Assembly (NCBI GenBank): GCA_010093485.1
Contig: MU001514.1
Coordinates: 532,266-596,265 of the forward strand
DNA: 64,000 bases
Source: Karstenula rhodostoma CBS 690.94
Taxonomy: Eukaryota; Ascomycota; Dothideomycetes; Pleosporales; Didymosphaeriaceae
Direction: 5' to 3'
Positions 21,853-33,170 of this stretch are shown here, one piece after another (position 1 is the first letter of the stretch; every line of letters starts with the position of its first letter). A program made the position numbers and the translations under genes. The notes under the pieces are model-generated. The model had not been told where the DNA came from, did not search any database, and saw nothing but the letters and a program-made list of their open reading frames with translations.

Positions 21853-23130
21853 TCAGCGGTGTGGATTCCCCAACTCGGCCAGGCGTTTGGTGATATCCCG
21901 CAGTTCCTTCTCTAGATTAAACGCCGAGCTGTCCGAAGCTTCCTTTTCGAGTTTAATGGCCTGCTCAAAAAAGGTCTTGGCTTCTTTTACTTGTTGAACA
22001 CCTTCGGCGCGCTTCGTGGACATCTCGGTGGGGTCTACCTCAACGTCTTGTTCATCGCTGTCTGAACCGTAGTCAGACTCGTCGTCTGGCTCCAGAGTTA
22101 CTGTTTTGCCCAGCAACAGGTCACTGACCCATAAGCCAACATGCCCTCTGAGGACGAGCAATTGCGCGCTTTTGTCGTAAGGGGGCGATTGCACGAGCTC
22201 TTCCAGTCTTCGACATATCTCGCGCGCACCAGCCAGTTCCTCATGTTGTATCCTAGCTTCCTGAGTACGTTTGCCTTCTGGGGTTGTGGTGTCGTCTGCG
22301 TCTAGGGCCATACTGGCATCAAATGAACGTCGAACTGCGCGCTTGAGCTGTCGACGTGTACGTCTGCTCCTCTCGAGCACTTGCATGATCCAAACAGAGA
22401 ACAGGGGTGGGTAGAAAGTAGTAGCGTCGATTGCATGGGGTTGGAAGTTGCGGACGGGGTATTGAAGAATCAGGCGCTCGTAGTAATCTTTCGCAAGTTG
22501 GAAGCCTTCTTCCGAATACAGATAGTCGTCGCTGAGCGGTCCGTCTTGCTCCCCTTCCCCGAAGATAGCATCCCCAGATTTTCGACGTAGTAGCAATTCA
22601 GCGCCCAGACCCCACAGGCCATTGTATCGCGGCTCAATGCGGGTGCCGTGGGCCTGAGTCCGCAAGATCATGCCCCATGCTCTTGATGCGCGCTGGTAAT
22701 CTCCCTCCAGCAGACAGCGGTGCATGACGGTCGTCAAGACATTGAGATGAGAAGTCCTCAGCGCAGGCGTGACGGCCTTGGAGGCCACTGAGCCATCTTT
22801 GGACGAGGCAGCGTGGGCATAGAGGGCGGGACTGAGGCCAGCAAGCTCCTGTTGGACACGGGCGGAAGTGAACTTTGGTCGCGGCTCCCTCAGTGGAGCA
22901 TGCGGAAATGGCGGTGCAGGGACGGGGAAGGCATCATCAGCAGAGAGGCCTGCGACACGACGCTGTTCTCTTTCCCAACGGTTGTATAGGGGAGCCGACT
23001 GGACGTCTGGTTGCGGGTGGTCGGTCGCGTCATCGGGCGATTTGTCTTGGGGCGATGCTCCGTCATGATTGCGGTTTCGCGACAAGTTTGTTTGCTGGGC
23101 GGGCCGCAGCGGCGTAGCAAAATGGTGCAT
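21853..23130 (-). CDS. RRN11: RNA polymerase I core-factor subunit Rrn11-like
   Basis: Nuclear/nucleolar transcription initiation factor for rRNA genes, part of core factor with Rrn6 and Rrn7. Single exon, 425 residues from the first ATG at 23130 (the frame stays open upstream but without ATG). The central block HLNVLTTVMHRCLLEGDYQRASRAWGMILR, quoted in parts as HLNVLTTVMHRCLLEGD and QRASRAWGMILR, and YNGLWGLGAELLL, followed by YYERLILQYPVRN and FYPPLFSVWI, is what I remember of fungal Rrn11 proteins: a TPR-like helical repeat region. The C-terminal half has a long acidic segment (DDESDYGSDSDEQDVEVD) and a final coiled-coil-like helix. The N-terminal 60 residues are disordered. Head to head with the RING gene. 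Confidence 0.72.
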   Translation of the reverse strand: MHHFATPLRPAQQTNLSRNRNHDGASPQDKSPDDATDHPQPDVQSAPLYNRWEREQRRVAGLSADDAFPVPAPPFPHAPLREPRPKFTSARVQQELAGLSPALYAHAASSKDGSVASKAVTPALRTSHLNVLTTVMHRCLLEGDYQRASRAWGMILRTQAHGTRIEPRYNGLWGLGAELLLRRKSGDAIFGEGEQDGPLSDDYLYSEEGFQLAKDYYERLILQYPVRNFQPHAIDATTFYPPLFSVWIMQVLERSRRTRRQLKRAVRRSFDASMALDADDTTTPEGKRTQEARIQHEELAGAREICRRLEELVQSPPYDKSAQLLVLRGHVGLWVSDLLLGKTVTLEPDDESDYGSDSDEQDVEVDPTEMSTKRAEGVQQVKEAKTFFEQAIKLEKEASDSSAFNLEKELRDITKRLAELGNPHR

Positions 23131-23521
23131 GGCAAGGTTTGGGCGGGCTGGGCAGGGCAGCAGGGCAGCAAAGGGCGCAGCGGTACTGGATTGCAAAGCA
23201 GGCTCGGCGTGCTTCTCTCAGCTGGCGCGACGGCCAGCGCATGCGCATGCGCCGTTTGCAATCACCATTTGCCTGGTACAGCAACTGTCGAGTTCGCACA
23301 GTCGGCGGCTGCACAGGCGACTTTTCTCCGCTGAGTCCGCTCTCGTGACTGGAGCCGGGTGGCTTGGCGGGACGTGCCTGCCGCACCTGCATACAATACA
23401 TCACTGAATCTGGGGAGCCTCACAGGCGCCACGCCACTCCTCCTCTCCCGTCCCACCGCCCCTCTCCCCTCTCCCCTCCCCCCTCCCACGCCGCCAGCTC
23501 GTGCCTGGCTGGCCTCCGACT
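23131..23521. promoter_or_regulatory. shared promoter region between Rrn11-like and RING genes
   Basis: 391 bases lie between two start codons pointing away from each other. Close to the RING start the plus strand is an almost pure C/T tract (about 23437-23490), the kind of pyrimidine tract that precedes transcription starts in filamentous fungi. No TATA box is evident to me. Confidence 0.5.
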
Positions 23522-25707
23522 ATGGGCCAGAGCAGCTCGCGTGATGCGCAACATCAGCCGCCCCCGCCGCCGACGCGCTCGAGGGCCCGCCCAGCATCAT
23601 GGGGGCCTTCCATGTCCATCGCTGCGAATCCCAGCGACGCGGCCCCAGACACGGTGCAGCGCGCCCGCCCCTACTCGTCGCGCCCGCTCTCGCAGCGCCT
23701 GAACCCGCTGCACATGCTGTCCACCCACCGTGAGCATGACGACGCCGTAGCCAGCCCACTCGGCGGCCTGCAGCGCCGTCCCTCGCGCATGTCGAGGGCC
23801 CGCTCCTCGCTCAGCTCGATCCCGAGCCTCCTCCACCGACGCATGTCCAGCAGATCCAGAGACGGTGAATCCGCACCATCCACGCCTTCCGAACGACCCG
23901 CGCCCACGCCGCAAATCGAGCGCCTGCGACACCGGCACACCACGAGCACCGGATACGAGCGCAGCCCGTACCTGCCTAGAGTCCAAGTCCCTCCGGAGCT
24001 GGACCTCGGCTTTGAAGAGCTCTCGGGCACCACGAGCAACGTATCTTCCAACTCGCCGTTGCCGCGGCTGAGTGCGGCCAGACGAGATGGGAGAGCCTCG
24101 TCCATGCTGCCGTCTTTCAGAACCGACAGGGGCCTCAGGAACATGACGAACTCGCTACGCCGCCGAAGGTCGCCCATACGAAGAGAGGAGGACCAGGCAG
24201 CCATGCTATCGCGGCTGTTGTCTGTCGCGGCAGCAGCCACGGCAGCCTCGCTGATGGGTGACGACCACCGAGCCGTGTCTGAAGCTCGGAACGTTGCGGG
24301 CGATGGCGAAGACGGCACGTTTGACAGTTTCCTACAGGCGCTGCAGAACGGGAGGATTGCCTCAGCCTTGAGACAGAGTGGCAACAGCAATGGGAACGAG
24401 GAGGGCACAGATACCCCGGGTGGGAACGCTCAGCCGCTGAACTTCTTCAGGATGTTCAGGTTCGGGACGTCACACGGAAACGAGCAATCAGACGCGGATA
24501 CGGCGGACCGAGACGGCCGGGCTGAGAATAACGGCGAAGACGAGGAAGGAGATGGCAGGATGGTGCCCATCATCATCGTTGGTATTAGGTCTATCAACCC
24601 GGGCAGTGGCACCGAGCGCGACGACAACATCCCACCCTTCCTCGACGCCTTGTCTAGTTTTCCCACGCCTGCCACGTCGCCTGGAGAAGAACCTATGGAA
24701 GGCTGGACCCGCCAACCCCCCAACACTACGAGGTTTAGCCACCGGCGTAGGGCATCTATGGGCGGCATGAACAACTTTTCGTCCAGCTATGACAACCAGA
24801 GATACCGCTCGGCGCGGCCCAGCCCGTGGTCCACTGTGAGCGACTCCCCGGCTGGTCCTCTTCCACCTCCTTCAACACCAGCGAGCGCCGGGCTGTCCGC
24901 TGTCTCCTCCGGAGCAACTACTCCAACATTCACGGCTTCACCTCCTTCCCCAGCTATTCCATCCTCTGCATCGTCCCGTCGCGGAAGCTTTATTCGTCGT
25001 CCGACAGCATCAGGCTTAGGGCCAACTACAGAAGAACCGACAGTCCACCGTCGCACTCCTCGCCAGCGTCGACTGAGTGAGTCCGACTTCACCCGATTTG
25101 GGTCCGGCTCGTCCCGTCGGAATGGCGTTGTCGAACCAGACAACAACCCTGGAGAGGGCTCGAGAAGCTGGATCATATACGTGCTCGGTGGCAGCTATCC
25201 CGAAAACCACCCTATTCTCACCACACCCAGCCTCTTCACAGACTCGCCCACCTACGAAGACATGCTTCTGCTTTCCACTTTGTTAGGACCTGCGAAACCA
25301 CCCGTAGCAAGTGAAGAGGATGTTGCTGCGGCACCAGGACTTCATGTAATACGAACGCACGATAATGGAAGGTTGGTCGCGGAGGCTGAGGGAGGACTCA
25401 TTCATACCGACCTGATGGCAGAGGCGCGCTGCTTAGTCTGCCTGTGTGAATTCGAGGCCGAGGAGGAAGCTCGAAAGCTCGTCAAGTGCGGGCACCTGTT
25501 CCACAGGACTTGCATCGATCAGGTCAGTTTTCTACTCGGGTACAATGGAATGTCGCTAACATGACCCAGTGGTTGATCACCGGCCGCAACTCGTGTCCTC
25601 TCTGCAGAGCTCCCGGTGTCGAGGAGAAGCCTGCGAGCTCTCTGCAGGTGACGACTCCAGACCCTGATTCGGGCCTTGCCAACGACTCTGCCCAGGCTGC
25701 CGCATGA
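23522..25707 (+). CDS. RING-H2 finger protein with N-myristoylation signal
   Basis: Probable E3 ubiquitin ligase. Two exons, 23522-25522 and 25570-25707, with a 47-base intron that cuts the RING domain between CIDQ and WLITGRNSCPLC; 712 residues. The N-terminus MGQSSSR is a good N-myristoylation signal, so membrane attachment is likely. Residues 10-560 are mostly disordered, rich in Ser, Pro and Arg, with a short hydrophobic stretch MVPIIIVGIRSIN near residue 350. The RING reads CLVCLCEF...CGHLFHRTC...CPLC (C-x2-C...C-x-H-x2-H-x2-C...C-x2-C), close to the C-terminus. A region before it, WIIYVLGGSYPENHP, looks conserved. Fungal homologues with the same layout exist; their substrates are unknown to me. 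Confidence 0.87.
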
Positions 25708-25923
25708 AACAATGTTGCATTCGATACCCCCGTTTTAGTTTCACAATTCAGCAAAAAGTGCGCATTCCAACCTTTTCCACTCGTTTTGTGCCGATCCCTC
25801 GGACCCGCTCGGCGGTGCCGGATGACATGGTTGGACAAAGTTTCGATAACGGCCCCCCGATTCCCTTGCTTGCTTGCTTCGTTACCGGGTCCTGTTTTGA
25901 CCGAGTGCGAAGAAGCTCACGAC

Positions 25924-25940
25924 TTTTTTTTTTTTTTTTT
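25924..25940 (+). repeat. homopolymer T tract
   Basis: Run of about 17 T about 220 bases after the RING stop codon, plausibly within its 3' region. Confidence 0.9.
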
Positions 25941-26691
25941 CAGTCAGGTTTCGATTGATTGCAGCGTCTGGCGTTCTTGCGGGTTGGGTTGGCCATGACC
26001 ATGGGCCACGGAGGCGGCGTGCGTGGTTAGCGGTGAGAGCGAGCGGGTTTGGGTACATGTATTGCAATTGCAATTGGGATTTCTCTGTTTTTTTTTTCTG
26101 GCATTTTGGGAGCGAAATGGAAATATATGTGTGTTGGGGGGGAGGGGCAATTTGCTTTTTGTGTTTGTGGGGGTTTTCTTTGTTTGTTTGTTCGAGGATA
26201 TATCCACGGCGAATAGGGGGTTGCATGGAATACATTAGCTGAGCATAATTGCTATGATTGATTATTTGATTGCTTGATTTGTCTTTGTTCTTTGTTCTCT
26301 GGGTGGGTGGGTGGTGATGTGTTTGCGTGCGTGCATGTGTGTGTGGTGCTTTTTGTGGGGTTGAGGTGGTGGGTTGGGCAACGCAAGGCAGGGCAGGGCA
26401 CTCGTGCGATGGGCGCGAGCAGTGAGAATCAATGAGGAGTAGGAGGAGTATAGTATGAGGGTTTCTCGCGCGCTGTTGATGGTGCATGCAAGCGAGTATG
26501 CCAATATGTTAGCGGTACGATTGAGGGGGTGAGGGGGGTGACTGGATGGGAGTTGGGAGGTATGGTGGGGGGTTCGATGATGTATCTAGCTGCTTGGGCT
26601 TGGGTTTTGTCGGTGGGTGGGTGTGATGGGTTGGTTTGGTGGAGGAGCATATCTCTGGTTCACGGCGTGTCTCACGGGGCGAGGATCAATT

Positions 26692-26757
26692 TCATCTCAT
26701 CTCATTTCATCTCATCTCATCTCATTCATTTCATTTTATTTTATTTTATTTTATTTC
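26692..26757 (+). repeat. CATCT / TTTTA pentamer microsatellite
   Basis: Alternating tcatc/tcatt units that change into a (ttttа-like) ttttatttta series; a compound imperfect pentamer repeat. Confidence 0.8.
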
Positions 26758-27023
26758 TCACCGTGGTAGCATGATGCTTTGAGCTGTTTTAAATATCTGT
26801 GTTTCGGCACTCCACCGAGATCCTTCACGGGTGTTTTGCCGCGCGCCAAGTATCACATTTGGTAGCATTATGCTTTGGGGGGCTGAGCGGTGTACGTGTA
26901 TAGATAGCGAGATTGTTAGCTAGGGGAAACACCGTTTTGTCAACGATTTTGTCTACACGCTCGATAACTCGGTCTTTTTGGCATTATTTCCCTCGTGATA
27001 CCGAAACGGGGGTTGAGGTTAGG

Positions 27024-27041
27024 AAAAAAAAAAAAAAAAAA
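27024..27041 (+). repeat. homopolymer A tract
   Basis: Run of about 18 A in the gene-free region. Confidence 0.9.
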
Positions 27042-29371
27042 GTGGTATTTATCATAAGTAGTCTAGAGTCGTGGATTGTGTGCGTGATGGGGATGGAGAT
27101 GGATACGAAATGGAAATGGATAGGAAGGAGGGGCCCGTGACCAAATGTGGTTTACACTGCGAATGCGAGTGGGTTTGGCAAGGGGCGGTGCGGGAGGTGC
27201 ACAATGCGATGGGGTGTGGCATCTGTCGAGTGGGAAGGAAGAGACGGGGGGGAGGAGCACGGTTGGGCGGTGCATTGCGGTTTAGCAGCGGCTGACTGGG
27301 GGATGGGGCGGGTGGAGCGATGGCGTGGGCGTCTCCCACGCATGAATATGCATGGCACGGCGAGGGGCCAGCCAGGGGAGGGAGCGGGCGAACGGGAGGG
27401 TTTCCAGAAGGTTTGCGTGGTTCTAGTGGGTCGGGCGCGTCGGCATGGAGCCCGGGTGTGGGTGGGATGAGAGGGGTTGTGCGCGGATCGTGACTCGTCG
27501 ACTTCCAGAAGGACGTTTATTTCCTTCCACATACGGGCTGGAATCCTGCGAGGGTTGGGATGGGATGGGATAGGGTGACTATTGGCGGGCTGGGGGCCAA
27601 TGTGCTGGATGCAGAATCATCATGACGGGCGTGTGATGGCTATGCTCGAAGGGGGCAAGGTCGCGATGATGGAGATTGAGTGATCTTCGACAAGTCCAGT
27701 TGCATTGCATGGCTTTGCATCCATCGACGGCTCCGCTGGGCGGGAGGGGGAAGGCTTGGGGAGGGTTTGCAGTGCAGCGGGCGGCTGGAGCGGCGCTGTC
27801 CGCAACGCAGCGGTGTTGCTACTCGAAGGAGAAAGATTCGGGGGGGATGGCCGTGGATGGCCGCGCGGTGAATCGATAGTGTGATGAGGCTCCGTTGGTC
27901 GGGGTCGGAGATGTGCCGGCGCTCAGGCCATCGATTTGATTGCCCGTTTCGGGAGGTTTCCTATTCATCCCAATACTGGCGTCAGCACGATCGCTCGTAT
28001 ACGCCGTACGATGATACGCGTACACGATGGGCAAGATGATGTTGCACAGACTGGTCAATCGCAAACTCTATCGGTATGAGAGGAGGACGGGCGCCTGGGT
28101 GGAATCTCAACGTGAGAGTCTCGACGCCGGCTGGGCTCCTGGCGTCGAATGTTGGAAGGATGGCGCATCGTCACTTGACCGCATGTCGTGCGTGGTCCAA
28201 CAAGGCAGCACAGACGACGACCAAGATTGCTGCGGTGCCCTCGAGATCCGGAAGATACCAAGGGCCGACGGCGCATGTGCCTTGCGATGGCCTACAGGAG
28301 TTCGGGACGTTCATGGGTAATGCTGGTGGTGAGTAAGGGTGATCAGATGGCAGAGTGGGCCCACGGCAGCGTTGCTATTGGCCAGTACTCGGATGGCATG
28401 TACTGTGTAGGAGTGCATAGGCACCATACACAGCAGTACCGGGCGTTATCATTCTTCCGGCATGCCTGCTCAGTGGGGTCGATGGCGATGGCCACGGTTT
28501 GCAGGTCCGCGGAAGGCGATTTGGCAGGCCAGTGACAAGCAGCAGAGGGTGGATCCGTCGAGTCTGCACCGATCCTCTCGCGCCACCGCCTTTTGTGCGC
28601 ACTGCGACGCTGTGCAGGAAGAGGTAGAGCGGTGGTGAGTAGGCGGTGGCAGGTGGGCACTGGAGTAACAGTCGACGGTGACACGCAGACCAGGAACGTT
28701 TGTTTCAGTTTCGTAGCCAGGTGGATGTTTCAAGGTCGATGGAGGCGTCTCACAGCGCTGGCTCGCGCAGGGTTCCGGCCTGCGACGGCACGTGGAAGAT
28801 GGGCGGCGGCGGTATGGTGGAAGGTTTTGGCTGCTTGGCCGCCGGCACTGAGATGCGAAGATGGGAGATTGTGCTGGCGTTGGCCATCTGCCACCGGGCC
28901 TTGCAGCGGCTTGGAGTGCTGGGTCCTAGGTGCTGTGTAGAGGGACATGCTCCACGCTTCATGCTCAGGCTCGGCCTCGCGGTGCAGATGGCAGAGGACC
29001 CGTTCCCGGCATCGTCGCAATCATGGGCGTTTGCCGTGCGGGATGGTGCAATGGGCAATACACACGACACAGCAAGGCGGACGTGTATTATGCACCACTC
29101 ACACCGCAGCGGGACTCCGCCGTCAACGTCGACGTCTGTCACAGGCGCTGTGGGCGGTTGGATGCGGGTGCCCGACTAGTGACAAGCTCGTAACCTTGTA
29201 TTGATCCCGCATCGGCCGACGCTCCGCTTTGGGCACGTCCTGCACGCCGCCCGCTGGCTATACAAAGGTACCATACCAGACCAGACCGTCCGCCCTCACG
29301 CCGCGCCGAGTAAGGGGAGCACAGAGGACATGGCATGGGACATGGTTCGTTCGGGGGTGGCGCGCGCGGCA

Positions 29372-29409
<38 letters not shown>
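29372..29409 (+). repeat. GCAGAC hexamer repeat, about six copies
   Basis: Perfect tandem hexamer followed by two imperfect copies (gccagacgcc). Confidence 0.9.
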
Positions 29410-29433
29410 CAGACGCCAGGCCAAGTGCCCTTC

Positions 29434-29507
29434 ACCACCGCCCACCGCCCACCGCCCACCGCACCGCCCACCGCCCGCCGCCCGCCGCCCGCCGCCCGCC
29501 GCCCACA
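29434..29507 (+). repeat. CCGCCCA / CCGCCCG heptamer repeat
   Basis: About ten tandem heptamers, first ending in A and then in G, immediately downstream of the hexamer repeat. Very C-rich on this strand. Confidence 0.85.
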
Positions 29508-30677
29508 CTTCACCCTCGCCCCGTCGTCCGCTCGACGTCGCGTCACGGCTCGCGGCCCTCTCGTCCCTTGCGCGCCCACCACCACCTCCCGCGCTGCTGT
29601 CATCATCGCATCTCATCTCATCTCACGCACAGCTGGCCCCACCCGCCTGCTGCAAAGGCGATCCGTCTTTAGGCGCCACCGCCAGCCCAAATATGAACTA
29701 TGAACATGCCAACCTGCGATCGGCGCCCGGGATGCCTATGCCTGCTCCCACGGCCGGGCGCCAGAACACTCCCAGACGGGCACTCGACGCGCCTTGCCCG
29801 GCTCCATGCTCCTCTCCACTGTCCAGACGCAGCAGCCTTAACCACCGCTGCTATAGCGCCGCCCGTCTCGACGAGTCCTGGGCTGCCTGCGCTAACATGG
29901 CCTGCGAGCGGAAAGCGGAACCGTCCGGCTCGAATCAAGCACTGGTGACTGCTCGACACTGCGCCGGAAAGCACTGACCGACGGCAAAGGCACGCTTTGT
30001 TCGCTCTTTGCATGGCCTGTCCTCCACCCCGCGCCTGTCCAAGGTCCACGCTGCCTGTGCACTGCGCCCGCATCCACCCAGCCCAACCCAGCCCTGGCCT
30101 GAGGCTTTGCATTCGTGAGGTAGCTCCGTACATGGCTTCCGTCGCAGCCACAGGCTCCCTCTCCACGCACCACCTCTGCCTGCTGCTGTGTCCCGCCGCC
30201 GTTGGGAGCACCACCATTTGGTTTCAGAACCGCCTCTCCACCTGCCTCCCACGGCCGCGCCCGTGTTGCGCCGCAACTCCACCTTGCTGCGACGTGAGCA
30301 TCGAGACGCCCTCCAGTCTGCTTTAAAAGCCGACGGGGGTCTCGCTCGCTGGGCTAGCAAGGACCCCAGCCCAAGCCTCATCATCCATCCCGTACACTTT
30401 GTCGTCTTCAAATACCGCCTCCACAGCGCCTGCTTCTGGCAGTCGGGCCACGCTCTGAACCCGCCTTATCAGACTACCACCCGTGCCTGACGCCCGTGTG
30501 CAGGACCCTCTCAGAAGCGCTTGCGATCGTCCCCAGATCCCTGCTCCATCCTTGGATCCTTCCGGGGCACGGATGACGTTGATCTAACTTCTGCGACCAT
30601 CTCGTCACCAACTAGCACGTCCGTCTTGCATTCGTTCTGCATTGCTGCTGCGCCGTTCCCTCTGCCTCAGTGCCACA

Positions 30678-33170
30678 ATGTCTGGATATTACCCGCCCAA
30701 CGCGAACATGCCACCGCAGTACTACTCCGTCAATCCCAATGTCGTCCCGAGTCCCAATCCGCAGAATGTCGCGCCCATGATGCCGCCCGATGGCTCGTAT
30801 GCCCATGGCGTGCCCGAGAGCCCGGTGTACCACGCTATGCCCGGACCCTTTCCGCCTTACGTCGAATCGCACATGCAGCAGCCCTACATGGGCCATTATC
30901 AAGATGTACCCGGTGGCTTGGATGCTTCTCAAGACGCGAACGCTCGCGCAAGGCGGCGCCCTGGGCCTGGGGAACATGTAAAGCATCGAAGAACCCGGAG
31001 TGGATGCTTTACATGCCGTCAGCGCAGAGTAAAGGTGTGTGGCCATGCTCAGATACCTGCCCGTTGTTAGCTACTGACGTCTTCCAGTGTGATGAATCGC
31101 ACCCTGTTTGCGAAAGTAAGTGTTACTGCGCCATCCCATCCCTCTTGGCAAAACACTTACCTTGACCTCAGGATGTCGCAAAGGCAATCGCGAGTGCATC
31201 TACCCCGAAGCTCAGTCTACTCACAGAACCGGCCGAAGCGGGTCCAAGTCAGGAAAATCTTCTTCCGCGGAATCCGGTGAAGGCTCATCTCCGGAAGATC
31301 ACAACGACGATGCAAAGGACCGGTTGCCGCCCATTGCCGACGACGACGAAGAGGAGTATGAAGACGACGACATGGGGATGGAGGAGAAGGGCCACGGGGG
31401 ACGGGAAGCATCCGACACACCCGCGCTGACACTGGACCGAAGCCCCTCACCGTCAACAGAATCCTCCTTGAAGACACCGAGCTTATCTTCGCGACCACCA
31501 ATATACCGGAAAACGAGCCATCCAACGGCAAAGTCAGTCGCAGTCATGAGGCCTTCGCAGAGGACAGACATACAGTTTTATCTGGACTACTTCAAGAACC
31601 ACATGTCTGCACACCACTACTCGCTGAAGCACGACACCTCGGAATTTTTCAAGACCGACTATTTAGACCACGCGATGAGGTACCCGCCGCTGTTGTTTGC
31701 GATTGTAGGCTACGCCGCCTACTTCCACACTCTCAACCAGCCGAATGCGCGCATGCACACCTTTCTGCAGTACTACGACGAGTCGATATCACGTCTACGC
31801 GCAAACATGACGAAGACGAAGAAGCACGGGCTGTCCACTCTGCTCACCATTCTTCAGCTTGCAGCCATCGAGGTAGGAGCAGAGTTGCAGATTGTTCAGC
31901 GCTAGCTAATGTTTGATCCAGGAGATGCTAGGTGATTGGGTCAATCTGATGGGCCATCAAAAAGCTGCCAACCAGATGTTGACGCAGCTCTACACTCCCA
32001 AGACGATTACGGAATCCCCGTTTCTGCTAAAAGTCATACTGTGGTACAGCCGATTCGATTTATTCGTCGGACTCCAGTCGGGAGGGGAAGCCATACTCAG
32101 CCGGGATTGGTACGTCGCAGTACACGAGCATTTCCAGAAGGAACTCGCAGCGCATCCGGCCCATCTAAGCCTACGGTACGACGAACGCTTCGCATACTCA
32201 CGACTCGTTGCCAAAGACTCGAGCGACTTCTTCTTCAAGAAGGGAAAGGGATTGATTAGTGACGCAGACTTTATGGAGGAGTTGCCGAAACTCGGAGAGA
32301 AAGTACATGCACTTGAAACCCACGTCGACTCCATCCTGCTGGATCCCAATTACAAAGTCCACGCACTACCTGGAAGCCCGGACCCCGATAGCATCGTCAA
32401 CGCCTTCGAGCCTGATCTGCTTTGGGGTGGGAGCCGCTGGACGACGAACTATCTTAGGTTTGACACGTGGGGAATCACCTTCATGTACCACTTGTCGAGC
32501 GCTTTGGCTCTGCAGAAACCTTTCGACCCGGAGATTCAAAACCGAGCTTTGCGTTCTGCTCAACTGTTTGAAGCTATCCGGAATTACCCCGAGGCGCCCC
32601 CGGGTGCCATTATCGAAGCCCAAGCTTCGTTTGCGATTGCGACGTTGTTCCTGCCCAAAGATCCAAAGACCGTAACGTGGTGTCGCAAGACACTGGCGAG
32701 TGTGGAAAGTGCAGGGTAAGTGATCAAGACCCTGCTGCAACTCACGTACGCTACGGACCATTCTTGATTTACTAACATGGCACAGCTACATCTACTCGGA
32801 CGTCCTCCGTAACCGCTTCCTCGGCGGCTGGGGTCTCCCCACGTCAGACTGGTGGCTCCCCAACGACGAAGGTTGTCCCCCGATCATCCGTTCCATCAAA
32901 GACTTCATCCAAGAGCGCACCACCGCCCCCAAAGACAAAGTCTCGGAGAACCTCCGCGAAATGCGCGGCATCTTTGGCACCCTTACCATATCGGACTCGC
33001 CGCCGGACGACAACTCCAGCAACGCAACGGAGGAGACGCTCGGCCTGGGCTCCGTAAGCACCACCACAGACGACATGCTCTACTATACGGGAAGCCCGCC
33101 AGATTACGAGTACGGGTACGATCCAAAGCTTGGCGGTAGGGGGGAACACGCATCGAGGCAGTTTTCGTGA
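30678..33170 (+). CDS. Zn(II)2Cys6 transcription factor
   Basis: Nuclear DNA-binding regulator of the fungal binuclear-cluster type. Five exons: 30678-31034, 31088-31115, 31172-31872, 31922-32715 and 32786-33170; 754 residues. The zinc cluster is assembled from three exons: HRRTRSGCFTCRQRRVK, then the 28-base exon CDESHPVCE, then RCRKGNRECIYP, giving C-x2-C-x6-C-x6-C-x2-C-x6-C at about residues 110-138. It follows a Pro/Tyr/Met-rich N-terminus and is followed by an acidic, Ser-rich linker (DDDEEEYEDDDMGMEE). The rest matches the fungal-specific C-terminal regulatory region, including FYLDYFKNHMSAHHYSLKHD and LLTILQLAAIEEMLGDWVNL. It resembles Moc3-like regulators in the cluster sequence, but I cannot name the target pathway. 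A long gene-free region lies upstream. Confidence 0.86.

Larger units (their letters stand above)
25708..30677. other. 5-kb gene-free region rich in simple repeats
   Basis: The largest spacer in the window. From 25708 to about 27500 the plus strand is G/T-rich with many GGGTGGGT-like stretches; around 29200-30600 it is C-rich. It contains T and A homopolymers, a CATCT/TTTTA pentamer stretch, a hexamer and a heptamer repeat (separate entries). Open frames up to 258 codons exist but are generated by the repeats and have no protein-like features. It may hold a long promoter or leader of the zinc-cluster regulator, a non-coding transcript, or nothing. Confidence 0.5.

Noticed and set aside
29201..29977. 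258-codon plus-strand open frame in the gene-free region
   Set aside because: Its content (Ala-Asp and Pro-Arg runs) comes from the hexamer and heptamer repeats; all frames on that strand are similarly open there.
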